Source of the DNA: JAICKN01 sp036489565
GTDB lineage: Bacteria > Acidobacteriota > Terriglobia > Terriglobales > Acidobacteriaceae
Direction: 5' to 3'
DNA length: 64,000 bases
Assembly: GCA_036489565.1 (NCBI GenBank)
Contig: DASXFN010000085.1
Coordinates: forward strand, 19,876 to 83,875
Under the pieces are notes generated by a model. That model saw only the letters and a program-made list of their open reading frames with translations. It was not told where the DNA came from and did not search any database. The translations under genes were made by a program, and so were the position numbers. Below are positions 18,292 through 29,923 of this stretch, piece after piece. The first letter of the stretch is position 1; every line of letters starts with the position of its first letter.

Positions 18292-18948
18292 ATGCGAATT
18301 AGAATGTTGCTCGCTGATGACCACAAAATGTTTACAGAGGCACTCTCACGAATGCTTGCCCCAAACTACGAAATCATTGGGACAGCATCGAATGGTCGGG
18401 AACTCATTACGCTTGCGCGAGAACTCAATCCAGATGTAATCGTCATGGATGTCTCCATGCCATTGCTCAATGGTATGGAAGTTATTCGCATGTTGAAAAA
18501 AAACGCGATGCACGCCAAATTTGTGGTTCTTACCATGCATACAGATGTAAGCCTGGCAGCAGAGGCATTTCGTTGTGGCGCGTCAGCCTTTGTACTAAAA
18601 CAGGCTGCGGGCGATGAGCTAAATGCAGCGATCGTTACCGCATTGCGCGGTCGGCACTATCTGAGCTCGGCGTTCCCCGTAGATCTAGTTACTTTGCTTG
18701 CCGAAGCCGTACGGCATCACAGAGAAGAGGGTCCAAAAATTACACGCCGCCAACGCGAGGTACTCCAGTTAGTGGCTGAAGGCAAGACAATGAAAGAAGT
18801 CGCAACTTTATTAAGCCTTTCTACGCGAACAGTTGAATCTTATAAATACGAAATTATGCGCGTGCTTGGAATTCACACCAATGCAGGACTTGTTCAATAT
18901 GCCATTCGCATAGGAGTCATCACAGTTACGCCGTTACAGGCTGCGTAG
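18292..18948 (+). CDS. NarL/FixJ-family response regulator
   Basis: Receiver with ADDHKMF, phospho-acceptor Asp 53 (VIVMDVSMPLLNG) and a conserved Lys (VLKQAAGDEL), then a LuxR HTH (ITRRQREVLQLVAEGKTMKEVATLLSLSTRTVESYKYEIMRVLGIH). It begins one base after the upstream kinase stop, so translation is probably coupled. The 'ESYKYEIM' recognition helix resembles that of the orphan regulator at 38698-39339, so both may read similar sites. Confidence 0.92.
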   Translation: MRIRMLLADDHKMFTEALSRMLAPNYEIIGTASNGRELITLARELNPDVIVMDVSMPLLNGMEVIRMLKKNAMHAKFVVLTMHTDVSLAAEAFRCGASAFVLKQAAGDELNAAIVTALRGRHYLSSAFPVDLVTLLAEAVRHHREEGPKITRRQREVLQLVAEGKTMKEVATLLSLSTRTVESYKYEIMRVLGIHTNAGLVQYAIRIGVITVTPLQAA

Positions 18949-19067
18949 TTCGCGAGTCTGTCCTCATAAGGCAGTTTTGCGGTAGATACGAATCTGTAGT
19001 TTATCGGCTGCGCGTATCTCCATCTTTATCTGAAACTGGATTACAACTTACAGTTTCAGGCGTTTCT

Positions 19068-21764
<2,697 letters not shown>

Positions 21765-22036
21765 CTTTTAATCTTTCGGATCGCCAAATATTGTAGGGAA
21801 GTGATCATGCAATCCCGGTTCTCGACTCTTATGCGAAGTACTTGGTCATTTTTAGCCAAATCGCCTGGCACCGGAAGTCCCAATCTTGGAATATTTCGGT
21901 GGATCGAGTTTTGCACGTTAAACCTTATTCTTATTGAATAAATAGCTGCTTTTACTTGCGTTTTACTATGGTTGGATATAAATTTAGCGCCATCTAGTTC
22001 ATTTAAATCCGTCAACGTAAATGTTGGGAATTATAT

Positions 22037-23170
22037 ATGCCGCGGAATGAACGGCGAGAAACTCTACTTCAAATTCCTATTGCAAGCCCTAACAACTTAA
22101 AGCGTGCGCTGCGCACCAATGAGGCCCACTTCTTTGCGCTCGCAGAACTTGCTTCCATTATTGTGTGGGTGACGGATGAAGAGAGCTATTGCAACTACAT
22201 CAGCAAATGCTGGAAAGAATATACTGGCCGCAATCCTGAGACGGACCTGGGGTTTCGCTGGACTAAGGCAATTCACCCTGAGGACCGGTCGCGCGTTGCC
22301 AATAAGTTGATTGAAGCTACCCATCAAAAGCAGCCTTTTATCGAGGAATTTCGCTTAAGAAGAACTGATGGAGCGTACGGATGGTTTCACGATCATGGTG
22401 TTCCTCTTTTCCATTTGGATGGATCGTACGCAGGTCACGTTGGAACACGCGTCGATCTGTCTTCTTATAAAAAAAAGGCGAAGGACAATCCCCAAATTCA
22501 ATTCAGTTTGTTGCTCGGTCAGGAAGCTGAGCGCAAACGAATTGCTCGAGAGCTCCATGACGATATCGGGCAGAGATTGGCGCTTCTTGGAGTTACTTTA
22601 GACGAGATTAAACAGTTATTGCCGAATGCTTCAGTTTCAACTCCGCTACGTACGAAGTTAAAAGAGGTACGTGAAAGCGTGGACACACTTGCCTCCGATA
22701 CGCATCGCATCTCACATAATCTGCATCCGTCGATGCTTGCGCATCTGGGCCTGGTTCCCGCTCTACGCAGGTTGTGCAAGGAGTTTTCCAGCCAGGCACA
22801 TATTTCCGTCGAATTCATCAGTAAAGACCTGTCCGTCCAAATTCCTCAAGAAGTGGCAATCGCCGTTTTCAGGATTGCGCAGGAATGCCTTGCCAATGTG
22901 GCAAAACATAGCAACGCGCGAGTCGCCCGGGTACAACTCTCGCAAAACAGGGGATCTCTTCATTTAGTAATCGCCGATTCAGGCAAAGGCTTTGATGTGA
23001 AGCAAGCACATTCGAAAGGATTGGGGCTTATCAGCACGTGCGAACGCACTCGAATGATTGGAGGGAGGATTGAGATCGATTCCGCCATATCCCGTGGGAC
23101 AACTGTTGACCTTCGCGTACCGATTGCCGGCCGCGTCACTATTGCGGGCCGCACACTTCGATCTGCTTAA
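22037..23170 (+). CDS. Orphan PAS-domain histidine kinase (HisKA_3)
   Basis: A soluble kinase of 377 residues. A PAS domain covers about 30-145 (ELASIIVWVTDEESYCNYISKCWKEYTG, then RLRRTDGAYGWFHDHGVP). The dimerisation box AERKRIARELHDDIGQRLALLG carries His 174. The ATPase domain has RIAQECLANVAKHSNAR, ADSGKGFD and GLGLISTCERTRMIGG. There is no membrane segment. No regulator is next to it; the nearest candidates are the orphan regulators at 38698-39339 and 42411-42830. A DUF202 gene converges from the other strand 17 bases downstream. Confidence 0.9.
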   Translation: MPRNERRETLLQIPIASPNNLKRALRTNEAHFFALAELASIIVWVTDEESYCNYISKCWKEYTGRNPETDLGFRWTKAIHPEDRSRVANKLIEATHQKQPFIEEFRLRRTDGAYGWFHDHGVPLFHLDGSYAGHVGTRVDLSSYKKKAKDNPQIQFSLLLGQEAERKRIARELHDDIGQRLALLGVTLDEIKQLLPNASVSTPLRTKLKEVRESVDTLASDTHRISHNLHPSMLAHLGLVPALRRLCKEFSSQAHISVEFISKDLSVQIPQEVAIAVFRIAQECLANVAKHSNARVARVQLSQNRGSLHLVIADSGKGFDVKQAHSKGLGLISTCERTRMIGGRIEIDSAISRGTTVDLRVPIAGRVTIAGRTLRSA

Positions 23171-23187
23171 TTAAGGACAGGATGCTG

Positions 23188-23667
23188 CTACTGAGCATAC
23201 TGAAGCAGCATGTCTAAAGTAGCAACTAACCCAATCACAAACAGCAGCGCTGCGATGACTAATGTAAGTGAGATTGGAAAATCCATGTTCATGTGAATCA
23301 ATCCTGCGCCTGCGAGCATTGTTCGTTCCCTGCGCAACTGCCTTATGAATTTCGCATGATTCCAAATTCCTAATAACAGCATAAGGTTTCCCAATAAAAC
23401 CAGCGCAAGGCCAAAATGCGCTGGCGCGTGCGCCGGGATGGCGTGAATAATTAAATTCGATTGCTTCAAGTAGCGAAAAAACTGAAAAATTGTAAAACCA
23501 AAACCAATCAGCGATAGAGCTGTGCGGATGATCGACATTAAAGTTCGATCAGCGCTCATACGCGTACGCTGAAGGGAAAGCCCCGTTCGCGACGAAGAGA
23601 GCTGAAAAGATTTTGCATCATAGCTCTGCTCGTCATCTGCCTGCTGTCTCAAATGTTCGCTAGCCAT
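23188..23667 (-). CDS. DUF202 (YidH-like) small membrane protein
   Basis: The DUF202 signature LSLQRTRMSADRTLMSIIRTALSLIGFGFTIFQFF is followed by two further membrane helices (FGLALVLLGNLMLLLGIW and LTLVIAALLFVIGLVATL). These proteins have three helices in the inner membrane and no known activity; some are fused to VTC-type or SPX proteins in eukaryotes. ATG 23667 is chosen by its position ahead of the domain. A GTG at 23730 with a GC-rich upstream region is an alternative. A second DUF202 gene is at 47981-48364. Confidence 0.8.
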   Translation of the reverse strand: MASEHLRQQADDEQSYDAKSFQLSSSRTGLSLQRTRMSADRTLMSIIRTALSLIGFGFTIFQFFRYLKQSNLIIHAIPAHAPAHFGLALVLLGNLMLLLGIWNHAKFIRQLRRERTMLAGAGLIHMNMDFPISLTLVIAALLFVIGLVATLDMLLQYAQ

Positions 23668-23882
23668 ATTTGTAAAGGTGAATTGAGTATTTAGGCGCAA
23701 CCAACTGTCATTGTTGTCAGGACAGAACACGCCCCGCCCGTCACATTATCGGTTTCATTACTTTTATCTCCTGCAAACTTTGACAGTATCCCGCTTCTCG
23801 CAATCCGAGCAAAATGCGATAGATAGCGCATTGAGACGCCTCATTGCATTCGCCCATAACAATTTTCACACTGCGATAAAAA

Positions 23883-24884
23883 GTGAACACTGAAATGAAC
23901 GATTTTCAAAATTCCGTATCCTCGAATATGTGCAGCACTGAAATTGAGTTGAACCACCCACCTTTCCCCGGCATGGTATGGGTCCCGTCTGGTTCTTTTC
24001 TTATGGGCTCAAATGACCACTATCCTGAAGAATCTCCTGTTCATGAAGTGTCCGTGGATGGCTTCTGGATGGATAAAAACACGGTGACAAACGCGCAATT
24101 TGCCAAATTCGTTGAAGCGACTGATTATGTCACCCTGGCCGAGCGTCCGCCTGATCCAGCGCTTTATCCCGGCGCAAAGCCTGAAATGTTGGTCGCAGGT
24201 TCAGTAGTTTTTCAGCAGCCTAAACAGCGGGTGGACCTTAGAAATAAATACAACTGGTGGACGTGGATCAAAGGCGCGAACTGGAAACATCCAGAAGGGC
24301 CTGGTTCGTCACTTCATGGCAAGATTAATCATCCGGTAGTACAGGTCGCTCTTGAGGATGTCGAAGCTTATCTACAATGGGCAGGCAAACATTTGCCTAC
24401 CGAAGCTCAGTGGGAGCGCGCGGCTCGTGGTGGAATGCAAAGCGCTATTTATTGCTGGGGCAATGAATTCGCACCCGACGGGAAAACCATGGCCAACACA
24501 TGGCAGGGAGAATTTCCCATTGAGAATTATGCAACCGATGGATTTGACCGGACCTCGCCTGTGGGAAGTTTTCCCCCCAACGCATATGGACTGTATGACA
24601 TGGCGGGAAATGTCTGGCAATGGACGAGCGATTGGTACCAGACTCATGCCGAAATTCCACACACATGCTGTGCAAGCATGAATCCGCGGGGCGGCGAGCA
24701 GGCGCGAAGCTATGATTTACAATCCCGCGATTTGAAAATTGCCCGCAAAGTTCTAAAGGGAGGATCTTTTTTGTGTGCTCCCAATTATTGTTTCCGTTAT
24801 CGTCCGGCGGCACGAATTGCTCACGAAATCGATACTGGAACAAACCACATCGGATTTCGCGGGATCGTTCGCTCTTTTCGTTAA
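23883..24884 (+). CDS. Formylglycine-generating enzyme (FGE), sulfatase activator
   Basis: Copper-dependent oxidase that converts the active-site Cys of sulfatases to C-alpha-formylglycine. The full FGE/SUMF1 fold is visible: MVWVPSGSFLMGSN, EESPVHEVSVDGFWMDKNTVTNAQFAKFV, HPVVQVALEDVEAYLQWAGKHLPTEAQWERAARGG, AYGLYDMAGNVWQWTSDWY and GGSFLCAPNYCFRYRPAAR. The last holds the two copper-binding cysteines C298 and C303 (Cys-x4-Cys), as in true FGEs and unlike many FGE-like domains. There is no signal peptide. Four Cys-type sulfatases follow within 9 kb, so the partners are local. The start (GTG 23883 or ATG 23895) is uncertain. Confidence 0.92.
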   Translation: MNTEMNDFQNSVSSNMCSTEIELNHPPFPGMVWVPSGSFLMGSNDHYPEESPVHEVSVDGFWMDKNTVTNAQFAKFVEATDYVTLAERPPDPALYPGAKPEMLVAGSVVFQQPKQRVDLRNKYNWWTWIKGANWKHPEGPGSSLHGKINHPVVQVALEDVEAYLQWAGKHLPTEAQWERAARGGMQSAIYCWGNEFAPDGKTMANTWQGEFPIENYATDGFDRTSPVGSFPPNAYGLYDMAGNVWQWTSDWYQTHAEIPHTCCASMNPRGGEQARSYDLQSRDLKIARKVLKGGSFLCAPNYCFRYRPAARIAHEIDTGTNHIGFRGIVRSFR

Positions 24885-25636
24885 GGCAAAGAGTCCGATA
24901 AGCTTATCAAGTTTGCGGGACGCACGCGAATTATGCCGCCACGCGGACTATCAATATCTGCAATCAATAAGAATGCGATCGATAAGACCATAGGCAAGGT
25001 AAGAAGCAACAAACTTTCAGGCCGTTGCGCTCCGTACCCTAGCAGCAAAGTACAGCAAATGGCGATTGCCAGCATGAGCATCCAGGCCGCCACGGGAATC
25101 CTATTCCACCAAGCTGCCTGCGCGTATCCTTGGGCGTCTAAAACATCGTTCATTCCTGATACTACAAGCGCCGTGATAGGAGTCGGCTTAGCGGATGCAT
25201 TTGCCTGCACTGTAGTCCACATTTGATTCTGTAACTGCGCGGTTTCCCGCCCCACTGCTTTGAGTTGTCTGACGTTTCGAATTTTGTAAAACACTAAGCG
25301 CTTGCGCAAATATTCTTTCAGCAATGCCCGGACCTTCTCGGCATCTGGCGATCCCAATAGTTCGGCCCGGTTATATTCGGTGCCGATGGCATTGGCTTCA
25401 ACTTCTTCGTAATTCTTGCGCAGATCATAACGGCTAATCGCCATGGAAAAGCTGAATCCGATAATCAGGCCCAGCAGAGTAAGTGTGGCTGTAAGGATGA
25501 CATTGTAGTCATCACGTTCGTCCGATTGAATGCGACGCAATCTGCGGCTTAATAATTTACCGGTTTTCATTGTGAGCCACAATCCGCCAAAAAAGATTAC
25601 GAATAGCACAATTGGAAAATCGAGAAGATGGTACAT
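24881..25636 (-). CDS. DUF4239 membrane protein
   Basis: A 251-residue inner-membrane protein. Two N-terminal helices (PIVLFVIFFGGLWLTM, VILTATLTLLGLIIGFSFSMAI) precede a soluble segment with the DUF4239 pattern RYDLRKNYEEVEANAIGTEYNRAELL. Two C-terminal helices follow (AAWMLMLAIAICCTLLLGYG, LLLLTLPMVLSIAFLLIADID) with DSPRGGIIRV after them. The family is distantly related to bestrophin-like channels; no function is proven. Its last four bases overlap the end of the convergent FGE gene. Confidence 0.78.
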   Translation of the reverse strand: MYHLLDFPIVLFVIFFGGLWLTMKTGKLLSRRLRRIQSDERDDYNVILTATLTLLGLIIGFSFSMAISRYDLRKNYEEVEANAIGTEYNRAELLGSPDAEKVRALLKEYLRKRLVFYKIRNVRQLKAVGRETAQLQNQMWTTVQANASAKPTPITALVVSGMNDVLDAQGYAQAAWWNRIPVAAWMLMLAIAICCTLLLGYGAQRPESLLLLTLPMVLSIAFLLIADIDSPRGGIIRVRPANLISLSDSLP

Positions 25637-25826
25637 TCCTGTTTTTTATGCAAAGTATCGTGACTATGCAACTTGTAAAAACCCTGCCTTGTAATACTTC
25701 AGCGATAAAACAACAGTGCCTTTCGGCGTATTTGCTGCGAGTAGTGACAGGTGACGTTGGAATAAAGAGAAGTTACTTTCAATCCGTAATTGGAACCCAA
25801 CAGATTGTCGATCAGGAGAATGGCCC

Positions 25827-27359
25827 ATGCCGGAAACAGTGCGCGAAATTCCGAAGAAGCCGAACATTCTTTTCATCATGGCTGACGACATCGGATGGTT
25901 CAACGTCAGCGCCTACAACCTCGGCATCATGGGATACCGCACGCCGAACATCGACAGCATCGCGCAGCAAGGCGCGCTGTTTACGGACTTTTACGGGCAA
26001 CAAAGTTGTACCGCTGGTCGCGCGGCTTTCATTACCGGACAATGCCCGATTCGCACGGGCCTCACAAAAGTTGGACTGCCCGGTGCGGCAACCGGACTTT
26101 CCGCGGAAGATCCAACCGTTGCGCAATTCCTGAAACAGCTTGGCTATGCCACCGGACAATTTGGCAAGAACCATCTTGGAGACCGCAATGAGTTTCTGCC
26201 CACTGTTCATGGATTCGACGAATTCTTTGGCAATCTGTATCACTTGAACGCGGAAGAAGAGCCAGAGAGTTCTGACTATCCGAAAGATCCAAACTTTCGA
26301 AAGAAGTTCGGCCCACGAGGGGTTTTGCGCTGCAAAGCCACGGACAAAGATGATCCAACGGTGGATCCGCAATTCGGCAAAGTCGGTAGACAGATGATTG
26401 AAAATACCGGCCCCCTTCCGAGGAAACGCATGGAAACCGTGGACGAAGAGTTTCGCGATGCTGCACTCGACTTCATGCAACGTAAAACCAACGAAGGCAA
26501 GCCATGGTTCTGCTACTTCAACCCCACGCGCATGCATGTATGGACACATCTCAAGCCATCTTCACAAGGCAAGACTGGGCTTGGAGTTTATCCGGATGGA
26601 ATGGTGGAACTCGACGGTTACGTTGGTGAATTGCTCAAGAAAGTTGAAGATTTAGGCGCCAAAGACAACACAATCGTTGTGTTCACCACCGACAACGGTG
26701 CGGAAAAGCTGTCCTGGCCGGACGGTGGTGCGTCGCCGTTCCGCTCGGAAAAAGATACTAATTGGGAAGGCGGCTGGCGCGTTCCATTTTTGATGCGATG
26801 GCCCGGCGTCATCAAGCCCGGGACCGTCACCAACGAGATCGCCTCACTCGAGGACATGATCCCCACCTTTGCCGCAGCCGCGGGCGAACCTGACCTGGTG
26901 GAAAAAGTGAAGAGGGGATACTCCGCCAATGGCAAAACATTCAAAGTCCATCTCGATGGACACAATTTGCTGCCATTTCTGAAAGGTGACGTCAAAGAAT
27001 CCCCTCGCAAAGAATTTATGTACTGGAGCGATGACGGTGATCTGCTTGCGACTCGCTATGGAAATTGGAAAGCCGTTTTTCTCGAACAGTTCTCAAAAGG
27101 TCTCGCAATATGGCAAAACGACTTTAAACATTTACGAATTCCCAAACTTTACAACTTGCGGTCCGATCCATTTGAGGAAGCAGAAGCCAGCACACTTTTC
27201 TGTGACAAATGGCAAGCAGATCACGCGTTTATCCTGGTACCAATTCAAGCAATCGTAGGGCGGTGGGTCGGCACCTTTAAGGAATTTCCTATTCGACAGG
27301 AGGCTGCGAGCTTCAGTCTTGATCAAGTGATGGAAAAATTAATGCCGCGCGCGGCGTGA
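25827..27359 (+). CDS. Cys-type sulfatase 1 (arylsulfatase-like, CTAGR motif)
   Basis: Sulfate-ester hydrolase of the alkaline-phosphatase superfamily. The sulfatase signature starts QSCTAGRAAFITGQ; Cys 61 is the residue oxidised to formylglycine, with Ala in place of the usual Pro. Metal-site motifs are MADDIG near the N-terminus and TTDNGAE in the middle. Catalytic Lys/His motifs are GQFGKNHLGD and MHVWTHLK. A C-terminal subdomain follows (NLRSDPFEEAEAS). The start ATG has AGGAG eight bases upstream. There is no signal peptide, since the fold begins at residue 10. Sulfatases 2 and 3 share its N-terminus (MPExVxEIPxKPNIL), so the three arose by duplication. The FGE gene is 943 bases upstream. 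Confidence 0.92.
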   Translation: MPETVREIPKKPNILFIMADDIGWFNVSAYNLGIMGYRTPNIDSIAQQGALFTDFYGQQSCTAGRAAFITGQCPIRTGLTKVGLPGAATGLSAEDPTVAQFLKQLGYATGQFGKNHLGDRNEFLPTVHGFDEFFGNLYHLNAEEEPESSDYPKDPNFRKKFGPRGVLRCKATDKDDPTVDPQFGKVGRQMIENTGPLPRKRMETVDEEFRDAALDFMQRKTNEGKPWFCYFNPTRMHVWTHLKPSSQGKTGLGVYPDGMVELDGYVGELLKKVEDLGAKDNTIVVFTTDNGAEKLSWPDGGASPFRSEKDTNWEGGWRVPFLMRWPGVIKPGTVTNEIASLEDMIPTFAAAAGEPDLVEKVKRGYSANGKTFKVHLDGHNLLPFLKGDVKESPRKEFMYWSDDGDLLATRYGNWKAVFLEQFSKGLAIWQNDFKHLRIPKLYNLRSDPFEEAEASTLFCDKWQADHAFILVPIQAIVGRWVGTFKEFPIRQEAASFSLDQVMEKLMPRAA

Positions 27360-27426
27360 AACGAAATTGTTGGACAGGCGGAAATAATTTGGTTCGTTTG
27401 AGATTTGCATAAAAAGGAGAAAAATT

Positions 27427-28947
27427 GTGCCTGAAAAAGTAAAAGAAATTCCCAAGAAGCCAAACATCCTTGTCATTTTCGGAGATGACATTGGCATCCC
27501 TCAGGTTAGTGCGTACTCGATGGGCATGATGGGATATCAAACTCCAAACATTGATCGCATTGCCAAAGAAGGTGCGATCTTTACAGATGCTTATGGTCAG
27601 CAGAGCTGCACCGCAGGCCGGGCCTCTTTCATACTTGGACAAGAACCTTTTCGTACCGGCTTGCTTACAATCGGCATGCCCGGTGACCCTCATGGCATCA
27701 CCGAATGGATGCCAACTATCGCTGATGTCCTCAAGGGACAGGGATATGCCACAGGACAGTTCGGCAAAAATCATCTTGGTGATCGTGATGAACATCTGCC
27801 CACGAATCACGGCTTCGATGAATTCTTTGGAAATCTTTATCATCTGAATGCAGAAGAAGAACCGGAAGGTTATTTCTATCCGAAAGATCCGGAATTTAAA
27901 AAGAAATTCGGGCCACGTGGAGTAATCCATTCGACGGCAAAAGGCACAATTGAAGATACAGGCCCGCTGAATGTTGCGCGAATGCCTACCATCGACGAAG
28001 AATTCCTTGGAGCGACCCAGAAATTCATTGCAAATTCCGTAAAAAGCACAAAGCCCTTCTTCGTGTGGTTCAACACCACACGCATGCACGTTTTCACACA
28101 CCTGAAAAAAGAATCTGTTGGAAAGACCGGCAAGGGCATGCATGCAGACGGTATGGTTGAGCACGATGGCATGATTGGCCAACTGCTCGATCAACTCGAT
28201 GATCTTAAAATTGCCGACAACACCATCGTGCTCTACACGACCGACAACGGCGCGGAAATCGCCCTCTGGCCTGATGGCGCAATGACCCCCTTCCGCAACG
28301 AGAAAGGCACGACTTGGGAAGGCGGCTTCCGTATTCCCATGCTTGCGCGCTGGCCTGGAGTTATAAAGCCGGGCACGATCTCGAACGACATCATTTCATT
28401 AATCGATTGGTTCCCGACTCTTTGCGCAGCTGCCGGAGTACCGGACGTGAAAGAAAAACTTGCGGCGGGATTTAACACGAACGGTAAAACCTTCAAGGTG
28501 CATCTGGATGGTTACAACTTCATGCCTTATTTCCAGGGCAGGCAAAAAACTTCACCGCGTGATTCGATTATGTATTTCGATCAAGGTGGCAACCTGAACG
28601 CGATCCGCTGGTTTGACTGGAAGTTAAGTTTCGCTGTGATTAAGGGAAATATCGCAACGGGCACACGCGAAATAACTAACTGGGCCATGATCACGAACCT
28701 CCGCATGGATCCCTATGAAAGAGGAATGGAGGAGGGCGGTGAATCTCTAAAGTTCTTCGCGCAGCAGATGTGGTTGCTTGTTCCTGTGCAGGCAAAAATC
28801 AAGCAGTTCTTTGCCGACTACGGCAAGTTCCCGCACCAGGAAGGCAGCTCTTTAAATGCTGGACATGTTGGCTATGAATTATTACGCCAGGGCGACGCTT
28901 TAAAGCGGCTTAAGGAAATTGAAAGCATGAGGGCCGCAGGAAGTTAA
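27427..28947 (+). CDS. Cys-type sulfatase 2 (CTAGR motif)
   Basis: A paralogue of the gene just upstream, 67 bases away on the same strand. Cys 61 lies in QSCTAGRASFILGQ, followed by GQFGKNHLGDRDEHLPTNHGFDEFFGNLYHLNAEEEPE, which is almost identical among the three paralogues. Metal motifs are GDDIG and TTDNGAE. GTG at 27427 is the start, with AAGGAG seven bases before it. Like its neighbours it has no signal peptide and should be cytosolic. The substrate pocket residues after the catalytic core differ most from sulfatases 1 and 3 (MPGDPHGITEW instead of GAATGLSAED), suggesting a different sulfate ester. Confidence 0.92.
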   Translation: MPEKVKEIPKKPNILVIFGDDIGIPQVSAYSMGMMGYQTPNIDRIAKEGAIFTDAYGQQSCTAGRASFILGQEPFRTGLLTIGMPGDPHGITEWMPTIADVLKGQGYATGQFGKNHLGDRDEHLPTNHGFDEFFGNLYHLNAEEEPEGYFYPKDPEFKKKFGPRGVIHSTAKGTIEDTGPLNVARMPTIDEEFLGATQKFIANSVKSTKPFFVWFNTTRMHVFTHLKKESVGKTGKGMHADGMVEHDGMIGQLLDQLDDLKIADNTIVLYTTDNGAEIALWPDGAMTPFRNEKGTTWEGGFRIPMLARWPGVIKPGTISNDIISLIDWFPTLCAAAGVPDVKEKLAAGFNTNGKTFKVHLDGYNFMPYFQGRQKTSPRDSIMYFDQGGNLNAIRWFDWKLSFAVIKGNIATGTREITNWAMITNLRMDPYERGMEEGGESLKFFAQQMWLLVPVQAKIKQFFADYGKFPHQEGSSLNAGHVGYELLRQGDALKRLKEIESMRAAGS

Positions 28948-29033
28948 TCGCGAAGTTAGGCCTGGCAATCTCATGATGAGGATGTGCAGGCCTTTCCTCG
29001 ATTTCTTTGTTTTCGTAATAAGGTCCGCTAATC

Positions 29034-29870
29034 ATGACTGCGAAAGAAAGATATTGGCGCTTTGCGTCTGCAGAACACTTCGTTCTATTCCTCCTGTTAT
29101 TTGTGGCGGCCCAGTCTCTGTCTGCGCAACAGCGGGAGGACTTCGACGCGCATACTTTCCGCATTGACGGACTTTGGTTTTATTCAAAGCCCACAGGAAG
29201 CTTTCACGGTTCCGGCAGCCAGGGACGTTTTGATTTGCAAGGAGACGTCGATTTCAATTTTTACAATACTGGCGCCCTCAGGCTTGAGTGGAAGTTTACC
29301 CGGAAAAATCATCTGTACCTTGGATTCCTTCCGCTTAACCAAAGCAAGCAAACCGTGCTTACCCGAACTGTAGCTTTCCAAGGACAAACGTTTGATGCCG
29401 GACTGGCCGCCAAAGGCGAGTTGGATTCTTATCTTTTTACGCCTGGTTATCAGTATGACATCATCAGGCGCAAACGCGGACATTTCGGAATCGCCACCCA
29501 GATTGATCTGTTTTATATCAAAGGCAGCCTGAAAGCCGCTGACCAGATTGCAAACGGAGTGCCCCACTTTGCACAAACTTCTTCTTCCACATTACGTGCT
29601 CCGCTGCCGGTGGCAGGCCCGGACTTCCGCTATTACCTCACCAATTCCAATCATCTTTTTGTCGCCGGTAATCTTTTGGGCATGTATTTCTTCGGTTATG
29701 GAAATTTCATATCTTCATGCGGAACACTCGGCGTAGCCCTAAACAAACACTTGAATCTTCAAGGGGGCTATCAGTTGAGTTCCCGCCTCAACATTCAATC
29801 AAAGACAGACCGCATTGGCCTTGATTTGACTCAGCGCGGGGTAGTAGCAGGCCTGGAGGTCTCGTTTTAA
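29034..29870 (+). CDS. Outer-membrane beta-barrel protein between sulfatases 2 and 3
   Basis: The N-terminal signal peptide (FVLFLLLFVAAQSLSAQQ) leads into a beta-rich protein of 278 residues with alternating aromatic strands (FRIDGLWFYSKPTGSFHG, ALRLEWKFTRKNHLYLGFLP, LDSYLFTPGYQYDII) and a C-terminal GVVAGLEVSF ending in Phe, as in barrel assembly signals. No named family was recognised. Its place inside the sulfatase run suggests it helps sulfated substrates across the outer membrane, but that is an inference from position. The start ATG follows a weak site. Confidence 0.7.
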   Translation: MTAKERYWRFASAEHFVLFLLLFVAAQSLSAQQREDFDAHTFRIDGLWFYSKPTGSFHGSGSQGRFDLQGDVDFNFYNTGALRLEWKFTRKNHLYLGFLPLNQSKQTVLTRTVAFQGQTFDAGLAAKGELDSYLFTPGYQYDIIRRKRGHFGIATQIDLFYIKGSLKAADQIANGVPHFAQTSSSTLRAPLPVAGPDFRYYLTNSNHLFVAGNLLGMYFFGYGNFISSCGTLGVALNKHLNLQGGYQLSSRLNIQSKTDRIGLDLTQRGVVAGLEVSF

Positions 29871-29923
29871 AACAAGCTCTCAATTCGAGTGAAACGCATT
29901 CTAAAGAAACGGAGAGAATAATC

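Noticed and set aside
25812..28194. Long antisense frames (245 and 293 residues) over sulfatases 1 and 2.
   Set aside because: They are similar to each other only because the sulfatases are paralogues; no start signals.
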